Part shown: positions 43,941 through 53,115 of the stretch, one piece after another
Position numbering within the stretch: the stretch's first letter is position 1
Layout: each line of letters begins with the position of its first letter
Assembly: GCA_027488335.1 (NCBI GenBank)
Contig: JAIYBU010000039.1
Location: forward strand, 1 to 64,000
Length of the DNA: 64,000 bases
From: Cytophagaceae bacterium
GTDB taxonomy: Bacteria > Bacteroidota > Bacteroidia > Cytophagales > Spirosomataceae
Reading direction: 5' to 3'
Translations under genes and position numbers: made by a program
Notes under the pieces: generated by a model
Database searches by the model: none
Seen by the model: the letters and a program-made list of their open reading frames with translations, nothing else
What the model was told of the DNA's origin: nothing

Positions 43941-45998
43941 ATGAAAAAGAAAAACCTGTGGCAGCATCTCTGCACACTGCTACTCTGTATGAGTGTATTC
44001 ACACCAACGCATGCACAATGGCAAATCTCGGCAAAAAACTTCGACCCTAATAATTATTATGGCGTAACGGTAGCTAATGGTATGGTCGGAATTACTTCTT
44101 CGCCCGACCCGCTAAAAGTGAAAGAAATCGTATTGAATGGCACTTTTGATACTTACGGGCGTGGGCGTGTGGCTAATATTATGAAAGTATTTGAATTTGC
44201 TAACATGGAACTAATCGTTGATAATCAGATGATTAACCGTATGAATGTGAGCAACTTCGTGCAAACGATTGATATGCAAAATGCTATTTTCAGTACTACA
44301 TTTGATATGGGAAATAAGGCATCGGTCAAATCTAACGTGCTTGCACTTCGCCATTTACCACATTCAGCATTGATTGAAATGGAAATAACGGCGAAACAAG
44401 ATATTGAATTTACGCCCATCAGCATCATGCAAACGCCTGATATGCTGCGTGATGTAAAAAACTTCTTTCATACCATTGACCGCCCTCACTCGCTCATTCC
44501 GTTGATGACTTCGGTCGCTAAAACACCTACTGGAAAACACACGATTGCGGCCTCAAACTCATTTTTGTTTGAGGAAGAACGTGGCAAAGAACCGCAATTG
44601 ATTCACGAAGAATGGGACAACGGAATGCACCGCATGAAGTTTACGAAGAAAATAAAAGCAGGCGAAACTTATAGATTTTCGGTGGTTGGTTCGGTCATTT
44701 CGACAGCAAATGTGATTGACCCACACAACGAAGCGGAACGTCTGACAATCTTTGCGGCACTCGAAAAACGTGAGCGTTTGCTCAAAAAACACAAAGAAGC
44801 ATGGGCAAAACTTTGGGAGTCGGATATTATCATTGAAGGCGACGATGAAGCTCAACGTGCCGCACGCTTTTCATTGTATAATCTATATTCGTTTTGCCGT
44901 GAAGGACAAGCTTATAGCCTTTCGCCAATGGGATTATCAGGTTTGGGCTACAATGGTCACGTTTTTTGGGATACCGAAATCTGGATGTATCCTCCGCTTT
45001 TAGCGATGAAACCAGAACTGGCAAAATCATTACTCGAATATCGTTTTGAGCGTTTGCAAGCGGCTAAATACAACGCCAAAGCACACGGGTATCAAGGAGC
45101 AATGTTTCCGTGGGAGTCGGATGATTCTGGGCAGGAATCAACGCCTGTATGGGCTTTGACGGGGCCATTTCAGCATCATATCACGGGTGATATAGGTTTT
45201 GCTTTTTGGAAGTATTATCAGGTCACGAAAGATAAAATGTGGTTGAAAGAACGTGGATACCCAATGCTGAAAGAAGTAGCCCATTTTTGGGTAAGTCGTG
45301 TTGAAAAAGGCAACGATGGAAAGTACCATATTATCAATGTTGTATGTGCTGACGAATGGGCCGAAAATGTGGATGACAATGCTTATACGAATGGTATGGC
45401 GAAAGAGGTTTTAGGGTACGCCAATCAAGCAGCCAAAGAACTTGGCCTTCCCGAAAACCCCAAATGGAAAGAAGTGCAAGAAGGAATCGTAATTTTGAAG
45501 TTCCCCGATGGCACCACTCGTGAACACGCATCATACAACGGCGAGCCAATCAAGCAAGGCGATGTAAATTTACTTTCTTACCCAATGAAACAAATCACTG
45601 ACCCTGCTACAATCAAGAAAGATTTAGATTTTTATTGGAAAGTTTTAGCCGATAATCTTCCAGGAAGAAAAGGACAAAGCCCCGCCATGGCACATGGGGT
45701 GTTTTCTATCTTAAATGCTCGTTTAGGCAATACTGAAACTGCGTACAAACAATATATGGATAGCTATAAACCAAATGAAGTTCCGCCATTTGGAGTTTTA
45801 GCCGAAACTGCTGGTGGAACAAATCCTTATTTTTCAACAGGTGCTGGTGGGTATTTACAAACGCTCATCAACGGTTGGGGTGGACTTGATTTTACCGATG
45901 CTGGAATCATCCAGCTAAAAACAAAACTTCCAAAACATTGGAAGTCATTAACACTAAAAGGAGTTGGTGCTGATAAGAAAACCTATACTGTTAAGTAA
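43941..45998 (+). CDS. Secreted GH65-family glycoside hydrolase/phosphorylase
   Basis: A 685-residue enzyme with a signal peptide ending at THAQ (residue 26). The N-terminal beta-sandwich (about 30-270) is followed by an (alpha/alpha)6 barrel. Conserved blocks are YNGHVFWDTEIWMYPPLL (337-354) and ADEWAENVDDNAYTN (470-484), equivalent to the DEYHE...NNAYTN block of kojibiose/maltose phosphorylases, with E472 at the general-acid position. The group also contains glucosylgalactosyl-hydroxylysine glucosidases, and an exported protein is more likely a hydrolase than a phosphate-dependent phosphorylase. It is not near a SusCD pair, so its substrate is unknown. A terminator follows. Confidence 0.88.
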   Translation: MKKKNLWQHLCTLLLCMSVFTPTHAQWQISAKNFDPNNYYGVTVANGMVGITSSPDPLKVKEIVLNGTFDTYGRGRVANIMKVFEFANMELIVDNQMINRMNVSNFVQTIDMQNAIFSTTFDMGNKASVKSNVLALRHLPHSALIEMEITAKQDIEFTPISIMQTPDMLRDVKNFFHTIDRPHSLIPLMTSVAKTPTGKHTIAASNSFLFEEERGKEPQLIHEEWDNGMHRMKFTKKIKAGETYRFSVVGSVISTANVIDPHNEAERLTIFAALEKRERLLKKHKEAWAKLWESDIIIEGDDEAQRAARFSLYNLYSFCREGQAYSLSPMGLSGLGYNGHVFWDTEIWMYPPLLAMKPELAKSLLEYRFERLQAAKYNAKAHGYQGAMFPWESDDSGQESTPVWALTGPFQHHITGDIGFAFWKYYQVTKDKMWLKERGYPMLKEVAHFWVSRVEKGNDGKYHIINVVCADEWAENVDDNAYTNGMAKEVLGYANQAAKELGLPENPKWKEVQEGIVILKFPDGTTREHASYNGEPIKQGDVNLLSYPMKQITDPATIKKDLDFYWKVLADNLPGRKGQSPAMAHGVFSILNARLGNTETAYKQYMDSYKPNEVPPFGVLAETAGGTNPYFSTGAGGYLQTLINGWGGLDFTDAGIIQLKTKLPKHWKSLTLKGVGADKKTYTVK

Positions 45999-46021
45999 GT
46001 TAAATTTAGATATTTTCGTTT

Positions 46022-46060
46022 AAAAGCTTCAGTGTTTAAATACGCTGAGGCTTTTATTTT
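46022..46060 (+). terminator. Intrinsic terminator of the GH65 gene
   Basis: AAAAGCTTCAGTG (46022-46034) and CGCTGAGGCTTTT (46043-46055) pair at 11 of 13 positions and are followed by T-rich sequence. It begins 24 nt after the stop codon. Confidence 0.78.
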
Positions 46061-46096
46061 ATCTCTCAACATAAATACGTACCCAAATAACAAAAC

Positions 46097-46129
46097 AACG
46101 TCGGCAAGACTTAGAGTCTTGCCGACGTT
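46097..46129. repeat. Perfect 15-bp REP-like palindrome
   Basis: AACGTCGGCAAGACT and its exact complement flank a TAG triplet. The stem is GC-richer than the surroundings and lacks a T-tract. It sits between two recognisable terminators, so it is more likely a dispersed palindromic element than a transcription stop. Confidence 0.65.
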
Positions 46130-46158
46130 AAAGACCTTAAAATTTAACCAATGGCCAC

Positions 46159-46193
46159 AAAAAAGAGGAATACCTTTCGATATTCCTCTTTTT
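46159..46193 (-). terminator. Intrinsic terminator of the PpiD-type gene
   Basis: A 13-bp stem (GAGGAATA core, arms 46160-46172 and 46181-46193) encloses an 8-nt loop. On the minus strand it ends in a run of six Ts, 24 nt after the gene's stop. Confidence 0.85.
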
Positions 46194-46216
46194 AAAAATC
46201 TATTTTCTAAACTATA

Positions 46217-48355
46217 TCAGAAAAATTTAGCTCTGTTATCTTTAATATTTGCGTTATCACGGATTGCTTGGTTTGCCATGTATGAAACACCATAACCACC
46301 CGTACGTTGCATCACTTGGTTTTTGTATTGCGTGTAATCTGCAATTTCAGGAGCTTTCGTAAGTCTCGTTGTTTCAATTACAAATACACCGTTCTCGCCA
46401 ACAAATGGCTTAGAACGTTTGCCAGCTTGTAAGCCGAAGATTTTTCCAATAGCAATTGGGTCTATTCCTGGAGATGTCAACATACCAGCCATCAAGTTAA
46501 TATCTGTAGCAGTTTCAACCAATGCACCCGCACCATATTTTTGGGCAACTTGCTCCAATGCACCAGAAGCACCACCTAATTTTTTCAAGATTTGCTCTGC
46601 TTTTACTTCATTACGAACTTTAGCAGTGATAGCGTCTTTGAAATCATCAGCTTTAGGACTGTCTTTTTCAGTTTTGGCAGTTACTGCCGCAATGATAAAA
46701 TTATCGCCTACTTCAAATACACGGTCAGAAACTTCGCCTACGTTTGTATCTTTATTAAATGCCCACAACACAACTTCACGTGCATTCTGGATAGTATTGA
46801 ATGTTGAAGCCTCAGGGAAAATCTTATCAGCTTTCAAGATAACCAATTTGCCATCTTTCTTAACTGCCGCTTCAAATGCTTCTTTAGAACTGCTATTTGC
46901 ACGCAATGTTTCAGCTTTTTGGTAGATAGCATTTCTTGTGCTTTCGCTCGCTTGTAGCTCGCGGCTCAAAGTAGCAATTTTATATTTAGTGTTTGATTTC
47001 CCTTCTGTTACTTTAATTACGTGATAACCGAAGTCAGTTTCGACTACCTTTGGAACTAAACCAGCACCGCCCATAGCAAATACAGCAGCTTCAAATGGTT
47101 TTACCATCGTACCATTGTTTTTGAATGTACCTAAATCTCCACCTTGTTGAGCCGAACCATCTTGGCTGTTTGCACGAGCCAAAGTTGCGAAGTCGGCACC
47201 TTGATTCAATTGGTTCAAGATGTCTTGTGCTTTTGCACGAGCAATAGCTTTTACTGAGTCTGGAGCTGTTTTATCGGCACGGATTAAGATATGGCTTGCA
47301 CGAGCTGTGTAAAGCGAGTCTGTTGTAGTTCCCTCGTATTTGTAAATCGAGTAAGTGTTGTCCTCTTTAAATGGCCCAATAACTGCACCCTGAATGGCAG
47401 TTGCCAAAGCCGCTTTCAATGTTGGCGTTAGTTCGTTGGCACTACGCTCGTAAGGCACACGGCTATCAGAATTTAGTTCAGCATAAGATTTTGCATTTGG
47501 AGCAGCCGCTAAACCTTTGGCATAGTTTTTAATATCTTCGTATAAAGCAGCACTATCTTCTTTGGTAGGCATTACCTGATACACTACATAGTCAAATGAA
47601 CGGCTATCGTAACCTTTAAATTCTTCTTTGTGTTTGCTCAAATAGTCTGACAATTGGCTATCAGTAACTTTGATAGTAGTGTCAATAATACTTGTGAAAG
47701 GTACATATAAATAACGAGCATCTGCTTTGGTGGCTGTTGCATCGTATTCTCTTTTAGCTTCGGCAGTTGTTACGAATGAAGAAGAAGAAAGCAAGGCATT
47801 GTATTTCTCCAACAAACGTTGTTGAATCGCTTGTTCTTTGATTTGGTCCCAAGCCAATTTTTGTTGAGCAGGAAGTTGGTTCGCAGCGGCAGCATTGATA
47901 AATTCAATGTGACGGTTACGGTCATACTGTCCTGTTTGTGGGTCAGTAAATTGTTGCTTAATGATTGGACTAAGATTTTTAGTTCCTTGAACCATTTCAC
48001 GAAGCTCATCTGGCGTAACTTTCAAGCCCAATTTTTCAAATTCAGCTTTGTAAGTAATGTCAAAAATCATTTGTTCCCAAACTTGGCTACGTAATTGCTG
48101 AATTTCTTGCTCTTGCAAAGCTCTTCCAGCTTGTTGCTCATAATTGGCACGAGCTACATCTAATTTTGCTTGAAATGCTTGGTAGTCAATACTGGTACCT
48201 GCAATTTCACCAATTTTATTATCATTACTACTAAACAAGCCACTTTTACCATTTCCTCCGAATAAATCTCCTCCGACAATGAATAAAATGAGTGCAATTG
48301 CGATAACTACGACTGCAACACCTGAACGTTCACGAATTTTGTTAATTAAAGCCAT
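46217..48355 (-). CDS. PpiD/SurA-type peptidyl-prolyl isomerase, membrane-anchored foldase
   Basis: A 712-residue periplasmic chaperone anchored by one N-terminal helix at about 12-31 (GVAVVVIAIALILFIVGG). An N-terminal SurA-like helical domain follows (YQAFQAKLDVARANYEQQAG). A parvulin domain lies at about 350-450: ASHILIRADKTAPDS, DFATLARANSQDGSAQQGGD, LGTFKNNGTMVKPFE and ETDFGYHVIKV. The C-terminal ~250 residues repeat helical and second-parvulin-like features. It should help outer-membrane proteins fold at the inner-membrane exit. Length is normal for Bacteroidetes members, which are larger than E. coli PpiD. A full promoter and a terminator bracket it. Confidence 0.92.
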   Translation of the reverse strand: MALINKIRERSGVAVVVIAIALILFIVGGDLFGGNGKSGLFSSNDNKIGEIAGTSIDYQAFQAKLDVARANYEQQAGRALQEQEIQQLRSQVWEQMIFDITYKAEFEKLGLKVTPDELREMVQGTKNLSPIIKQQFTDPQTGQYDRNRHIEFINAAAANQLPAQQKLAWDQIKEQAIQQRLLEKYNALLSSSSFVTTAEAKREYDATATKADARYLYVPFTSIIDTTIKVTDSQLSDYLSKHKEEFKGYDSRSFDYVVYQVMPTKEDSAALYEDIKNYAKGLAAAPNAKSYAELNSDSRVPYERSANELTPTLKAALATAIQGAVIGPFKEDNTYSIYKYEGTTTDSLYTARASHILIRADKTAPDSVKAIARAKAQDILNQLNQGADFATLARANSQDGSAQQGGDLGTFKNNGTMVKPFEAAVFAMGGAGLVPKVVETDFGYHVIKVTEGKSNTKYKIATLSRELQASESTRNAIYQKAETLRANSSSKEAFEAAVKKDGKLVILKADKIFPEASTFNTIQNAREVVLWAFNKDTNVGEVSDRVFEVGDNFIIAAVTAKTEKDSPKADDFKDAITAKVRNEVKAEQILKKLGGASGALEQVAQKYGAGALVETATDINLMAGMLTSPGIDPIAIGKIFGLQAGKRSKPFVGENGVFVIETTRLTKAPEIADYTQYKNQVMQRTGGYGVSYMANQAIRDNANIKDNRAKFF

Positions 48356-48440
48356 TTGTTTTTTTTATTTATTACTGGACTTTTTAGGGCTGTTTAAATG
48401 CCTGTTTATTATTTTTTATTTTTTCAAAAAAATTGAGGTG

Positions 48441-48471
48441 CAAAAATAAGCAGATTCATATAGATTATCAA
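48441..48471 (-). promoter_or_regulatory. Promoter of the PpiD-type gene
   Basis: On the minus strand a -33 TTG (48469-48471) and a -7 box TATTTTTG (48441-48448) are separated by 20 bp, matching the Bacteroidetes consensus. It would give a leader of about 80 nt. Confidence 0.6.
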
Positions 48472-48564
48472 GGAAATCCAATTGATATATTAGCTTATTT
48501 TAACAAGTTTTATGCCAAACATGGCTTTTTACTTCTTAAAGATGGTCCAGACCTTCGGTGCAGT

Positions 48565-48596
48565 CCAAAAAAAGCCCACGTTTGAGGCATGGGCTT
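48565..48596 (-). terminator. Intrinsic terminator of the coiled-coil secreted protein gene
   Basis: AAGCCCATG (minus strand, 48596-48588) pairs with CGTGGGCTT (48580-48572) over 8 of 9 positions, then seven Ts follow. It starts 39 nt past the stop at 48636. The 280-nt gap between the two genes otherwise holds only the PpiD promoter. Confidence 0.8.
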
Positions 48597-48635
48597 GATA
48601 ATATCTATGTAGCTATCAGCTTATTCTCGACTCGT

Positions 48636-49421
48636 TTAATTTCCTACCAAAAAATCATCAAAGAATTTTAAAAGTTTTTTCTGATAATCTTTAATTACTT
48701 TACTATCAGTCAATTCGATAAATTGGCTATCTTTTTTTATTTTTTCTTGCACTCTTGTTGACGTATAAAATAAGGTCTTATTGTCTTCGTAAGGGTGTTG
48801 AACCATTTTGATGTCGCAATCAACCCGTGTTTCGATGGTTTTCTTGAAAAGCCCTTTTGTTTTGCGGTCTTTAAATACTTTCGACACTAAAAAACCCTCG
48901 TCCGTATTACGCTCAATTACTAAATCGATACCTTCATCCAAAATTTTGCGGAGAACACGCACACGTACTTGTTCGTAAGGCATCGTGTAAACTCTCACAA
49001 CATTTGTGTCTTTTACAACTCTGTTTCTATCTTTAATGACTTGTTTTCTAAACTCTCTGAAAAGTTGCATTGAGTCAGCAAAGGCAGTTTTCAGCGAAGT
49101 TAGTTCGGCTTCTGTTTTTTCTTTATATGCTGTACAAATACCTGAAATACTGGCTGTTGAATCTCTTAAACTTTTCAGAACTGATTTATAATAATTTGCT
49201 ATGCCTTCCTGCGAAAGTATTTGATTGCTTTGTCTTGCTAATAACTGATTCAGGAGATTAATCTCGTTGGTGAGTTTACGATTTCTTTGAATCAAAGCAT
49301 CTACTCGATTCCCTCCTTTTTGAATATTCTTTTGTGCAAGAGCTTGAAACGAACAAAAATAAACGCTGAATATCAGCATCTTGTTGACACAAGATACAGC
49401 CGAAAAGTTTATGTGAAACAT
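48636..49421 (-). CDS. Exported coiled-coil protein of unknown function
   Basis: A 261-residue protein with an exported N-terminus; the Met at residue 15 (MLIFSVYFCSFQALAQ, start at 49379) gives a cleaner signal peptide than the first one. Residues about 35-130 are heptad-like (RVDALIQRNRKLTNEINLLN; TAYKEKTEAELTSLKTAFAD), suggesting a coiled coil. The C-terminal half is mixed alpha/beta with no motif I recognise. It is monocistronic, divergent from gldB. I cannot assign a function. Confidence 0.68.
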   Translation of the reverse strand: MFHINFSAVSCVNKMLIFSVYFCSFQALAQKNIQKGGNRVDALIQRNRKLTNEINLLNQLLARQSNQILSQEGIANYYKSVLKSLRDSTASISGICTAYKEKTEAELTSLKTAFADSMQLFREFRKQVIKDRNRVVKDTNVVRVYTMPYEQVRVRVLRKILDEGIDLVIERNTDEGFLVSKVFKDRKTKGLFKKTIETRVDCDIKMVQHPYEDNKTLFYTSTRVQEKIKKDSQFIELTDSKVIKDYQKKLLKFFDDFLVGN

Positions 49422-49538
49422 TTTGAGTGGATAATTAAGGGTTTTATAATGTACCTGATTTTAGCAATCAGGTTTCCTGCAAATTTAGATTTGAATTACA
49501 ATCTTACGAAATTAGATGATTTTGGGCAAATATTTATC

Positions 49539-49546
49539 TATTTTTG
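49539..49546 (+). promoter_or_regulatory. -7 box for gldB
   Basis: TATTTTTG (TAnnTTTG) lies 30 nt before the ATG, in the same TATTTTTGTGC context as at 34817. A TTTG occurs upstream at 49521, but its 14-bp spacing is short. Confidence 0.5.
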
Positions 49547-49575
49547 TGCGTTTTTTAAAAAACATTTAATTATTT

Positions 49576-50574
49576 ATGAAATTACGTACGTTCTGCTCTG
49601 CTATCGTTGGATTATTTCTTGGGCTTTCTTTTTTATTTTCTTGTCAAAACTCCGAAACTGTTGATACCTCAACTATTTCAGTAAAGGTTGATATTCAGAG
49701 GTTTGACGAGGCAATGATGCAGCTAAAAACAAAAGAACAAATCAAAGGATTTTTACTAAAAAACACCAAGTTTGTTAATCAGTTTTATCAGACTTCCCCC
49801 GAAGATACCGCACTCATAAATCGACTGTTTTTGATTCATAATAACCCCGATACTCAAGCTTTTTACGAAGATACAAAACAAACATTCGGAAATTTGGCTG
49901 ATTTGAAAAGCCAACTTGAAACCGCTTTTAAGCACATAAAATATTATTATCCCGATTTTAAAGAGCCTCAAATCATCACGACTTTCACGGCACTTGATTT
50001 AGAATTAATGGTATCGGAAGATATGATTGTGATACCTTTAGAAACTTTTCTTGGCCCTAAGGCTAAGTATCGCCCGCAATATCCACTCTATCTTTTACAA
50101 AGATTCGATAAACCTTATATTGTTCCTTCGATATTGACAATTTTATCAAGAAAATACAATGCTATCGACCCTAAAGACCACACACTTTTGAGCGATATGG
50201 TTTATTACGGAAAAAGTTACGAGTTTACTCGTGCGATGTTGCCCGATGTGGCTGACTCGCTCGTGATAGCTTACGCTGATTCGAACATGACCAAAACTTG
50301 GAATTCGCAAGACTTGGTTTGGGGGCATTTTCTTGATAATAAATTGCTCTATGAAACCAACGACCGTATTAAAGATAAATACCTCGGCGACCGCCCAAAG
50401 GTTTTTGAAGTTGGAAACGACTGTCCAGGTCGTATCGGGCAATGGCTTGGTTGGCGAATTGTAAGCCGTTACCGAACTGAAAACACTTCAATTTCGTTAA
50501 TTGATTTGATGAAAAACCCAAATGCTCGTGATATTTTCGAGAAATCGAAATACAAAGGACAGTTGGAAGATTAA
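49576..50574 (+). CDS. gldB: Gliding motility lipoprotein GldB
   Basis: A 332-residue lipoprotein with acylation at C23 (LSFLFSCQNSE). The body matches GldB text: VKVDIQRFDEAMMQL, YYPDFKEPQIITTFTALDLE, MVSEDMIVIPLETFLGPKAKY and the C-terminal ETNDRIKDKYLGDRPKVFEV with GNDCPGRIGQWLGWRIVSRY. In Flavobacterium, GldB is needed for gliding, though its molecular role is unclear; homologues also occur in non-gliding Bacteroidetes. The usual partner gldC is not adjacent here. It stands upstream of an ABC exporter gene on the same strand with a 99-nt gap. Confidence 0.9.
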   Translation: MKLRTFCSAIVGLFLGLSFLFSCQNSETVDTSTISVKVDIQRFDEAMMQLKTKEQIKGFLLKNTKFVNQFYQTSPEDTALINRLFLIHNNPDTQAFYEDTKQTFGNLADLKSQLETAFKHIKYYYPDFKEPQIITTFTALDLELMVSEDMIVIPLETFLGPKAKYRPQYPLYLLQRFDKPYIVPSILTILSRKYNAIDPKDHTLLSDMVYYGKSYEFTRAMLPDVADSLVIAYADSNMTKTWNSQDLVWGHFLDNKLLYETNDRIKDKYLGDRPKVFEVGNDCPGRIGQWLGWRIVSRYRTENTSISLIDLMKNPNARDIFEKSKYKGQLED

Positions 50575-50673
50575 AAAATTGGCAGTTAAGAGTACACAAT
50601 TGATAGTACTGTTTTTCATGGAATGATTTTTTTCAAGACAAGTATTTTAATGACCGTTGGAAGGTAAATAATT

Positions 50674-52590
50674 ATGGCAAAAAGAAGTAGTAGTTTTGGT
50701 GCGGGTGTTTCGGAGGCAGATAAAAAGAAGGTAACAAAAGAGGGTTTTAATAAAGTATTAAAGATTTTTAGATTTACGTTGCCCTACAAAGGCACTTTTG
50801 TCATAGGTTTTGTTTTCTTGGTTTTGTCTCAAATTACCTCGATGAGCGTGCCGTTATTGATGGGGCAAATGGTCGGAGCGATTGTTTCGCCTAAAAATCC
50901 ATCAGCGGCTCTTGAGGCAGCAAAAATGATGGGCGGGAATACTGGTATCCAGAAATTTCAGCAAGTTTTTAGTTCGTCTAATCAACTCACACTCAACGAT
51001 GTAACGTTTCTTTTCGTAGCCTTGCTTATCATGCAGGCGTTGTTTTCATTTCTACGTGTTTACACTTTTTCGAGAGTTTCGGAGCGTTCGATGCGTGATT
51101 TACGTCAAGAACTTTATACGAAAATTATTACTTTACCAATTTCATTTTTTGAGAAAAGTAGGGTTGGTGAACTCATGAGCCGCATCACCTCCGATGTTAC
51201 GCAGCTTCAAGATGTACTTTCTATTACGCTTGCCGAACTTTTTCGCCAAATTTTTACGCTCGTGGGTGGCGTAATTTTGATTTCGATGCTTTCTGGGAAA
51301 TTGACGCTTTTTATGCTTTCTACATTTCCGTTTTTGGTGATAGCAGCTATTATTTTTGGACGATTTATTAGAAAAAACGCTAAGAAAGTACAAGATGAAT
51401 TGGCACAAACAAATATTATTGTTGAAGAAACCCTGCAATCGGTCAATGTTGTGAAAGCATTTACAAACGAACGCTTAGAGGTAAATCGCTACGGAATTTC
51501 TATCCAGCGAGTAGTTGATTACGCTCTCAAAGCGGCAACTTTCAGAGGTGGATTTATTTCATTTATTATCTCTGTTTTGTTTGGTGGTGTTGTAGGCGTG
51601 GTTTGGTACGGTGGAAACTTAGTACTTTCGGGCGAATTAGCCTTTCAAGATTTATTCACTTTTATTCTTTATACGGGTTTTATTGGAGGCTCGGTTGGTG
51701 GCTTGGGCGATATGTACGCCCAAATTCAACGCACAGTTGGTGCTTCAGAAAGAATTTTGGAAATTTTGGATGAAGAGTCAGAAGTTGATGTAAGCAAAAA
51801 TCCAGTTTTCAAGAAAGCCGATGGAAACATAACATTCGATAAAGTAGGTTTTGCGTATCCTTCTCGCCCCGATGTGACGATTTTGAAAGAACTATCGCTT
51901 TCAATCAAATCTGGTGAAAAAATAGCCATCGTTGGTCATAGTGGTGCAGGAAAATCAACAATTGTACAGCTTTTGATGAAGCTTTACCCACTTACAAAAG
52001 GTAAAATTATGGTTGATGGACAAAATATTGCTACGCAAGATGTAACCGAACTTCGTAGTAATATTGCAATTGTGCCACAAGAAGTTATGCTTTTTGGTGG
52101 AACAATTTACGAAAACATTACTTATGGAAAACCAAACGCTACTCGCCAAGAAGTAGTAGATGCCGCCCAAAAAGCGAATGCTTACGAGTTTATTGAATCT
52201 TTCCCTGATAAATTTGAGACAATTGTGGGTGAGCGTGGTGTGAAACTTTCGGGCGGGCAACGTCAACGTATAGCCATCGCTCGTGCGATTCTGAAAGACC
52301 CTTCTATTCTGATTCTTGATGAAGCCACGAGTGCCTTAGACTCTGAATCTGAAAAATTAGTGCAAGATGCGTTGGACAAATTAATGAAAGACCGCACGAC
52401 GATTATCATAGCTCATAGATTAGCTACTATCAGAAATGTCGATACAATTTATGTGTTGAAAGATGGTGAAATCGCAGAGTCTGGTAGCCATGAAGAGTTG
52501 ATTTCGAAAGCTGAAAACAGCCCTGAAGGAGGAATTTATGCAAATTTGGTAAAATTACAGTTTGATAATGTAAATTTGCTGGTCGAATAA
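50674..52590 (+). CDS. ABC exporter, fused permease-ATPase (MsbA/BmrA type)
   Basis: A 638-residue half-transporter that should work as a homodimer. Six membrane helices lie between about 35 and 345. The nucleotide-binding domain has VGHSGAGKSTIVQLL (Walker A), VKLSGGQRQRIAIARA (signature) and ILILDEATSALDSE (Walker B), with the H-loop in TTIIIAHRLATI. EKSRVGELMSRITSDVTQLQ is the coupling-helix region common in lipid and drug exporters. The substrate is unknown. A Fur-family gene begins 12 nt after its stop, so the two are probably co-transcribed. Confidence 0.92.
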   Translation: MAKRSSSFGAGVSEADKKKVTKEGFNKVLKIFRFTLPYKGTFVIGFVFLVLSQITSMSVPLLMGQMVGAIVSPKNPSAALEAAKMMGGNTGIQKFQQVFSSSNQLTLNDVTFLFVALLIMQALFSFLRVYTFSRVSERSMRDLRQELYTKIITLPISFFEKSRVGELMSRITSDVTQLQDVLSITLAELFRQIFTLVGGVILISMLSGKLTLFMLSTFPFLVIAAIIFGRFIRKNAKKVQDELAQTNIIVEETLQSVNVVKAFTNERLEVNRYGISIQRVVDYALKAATFRGGFISFIISVLFGGVVGVVWYGGNLVLSGELAFQDLFTFILYTGFIGGSVGGLGDMYAQIQRTVGASERILEILDEESEVDVSKNPVFKKADGNITFDKVGFAYPSRPDVTILKELSLSIKSGEKIAIVGHSGAGKSTIVQLLMKLYPLTKGKIMVDGQNIATQDVTELRSNIAIVPQEVMLFGGTIYENITYGKPNATRQEVVDAAQKANAYEFIESFPDKFETIVGERGVKLSGGQRQRIAIARAILKDPSILILDEATSALDSESEKLVQDALDKLMKDRTTIIIAHRLATIRNVDTIYVLKDGEIAESGSHEELISKAENSPEGGIYANLVKLQFDNVNLLVE

Positions 52591-52602
52591 CCCTTGACAA
52601 AT

Positions 52603-53019
52603 ATGAACCCTTCTAAAGATACACTAAAAGAATATGACCTACGCCACACAGGCTGTCGGGCAGATATATTACAATCGTTCCAAAACAATAACCACGCACT
52701 TTCACATGGCGATTTGGAGGCTCTATTTGGGCAACGTTTCGACCGTGTGACCATCTACCGAACACTCAAAACTTTTGTTGAGAAAGGTATCGTTCATAAA
52801 GTTTTAGACGATGAAGGTGGTACAAAATATGCTATGTGTAAAGTGTCGGAGTGTAGCCACGAAAATCATCATCACGACCATGTACATTTTAAATGTTTAG
52901 CTTGTGGAAACACTACTTGCATCGAAAGTGTGCATATCCCTATTATCAATTTACCAGAGGGATACAGACGTACCGAAGTAAATATACTCGTACAAGGCAC
53001 TTGTCCTGCTTGTGTTTAG
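52603..53019 (+). CDS. Fur-family metal-responsive transcription regulator
   Basis: A 138-residue Fur-fold protein. The start is the ATG at 52603; an in-frame TTG at 52594 would add three residues. The winged helix is RFDRVTIYRTLKTFVEKGIV. The dimerisation domain contains HENHHHDHVHFKC, a His-rich metal site, and two structural CxxC pairs (C98/C101, C134/C137). The lack of the extra Fe-sensing layout and the close link to an ABC exporter leave Fur, Zur and PerR roles open. The His stretch HHHDHVH favours zinc. Confidence 0.9.
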   Translation: MNPSKDTLKEYDLRHTGCRADILQSFQNNNHALSHGDLEALFGQRFDRVTIYRTLKTFVEKGIVHKVLDDEGGTKYAMCKVSECSHENHHHDHVHFKCLACGNTTCIESVHIPIINLPEGYRRTEVNILVQGTCPACV

Positions 53020-53115
53020 TTATTTGTTTTAGTTAGTTACTGGTTAATATTTTTAATAACAAATAACCGCACGGGTGACCCCGCACTCCTTAATTTTCCA
53101 GTAACTCAAAAATTG

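Noticed and set aside
46419-46925. 168-codon plus-strand frame
   Set aside because: Antisense shadow of the PpiD-type gene.
48388-48585. Open frame on the plus strand with protein-like translation (IDYQGNPIDILAYFNKFYAK)
   Set aside because: It has no ATG, and it overlaps both the minus-strand PpiD promoter and a terminator hairpin, so a chance frame is more likely.
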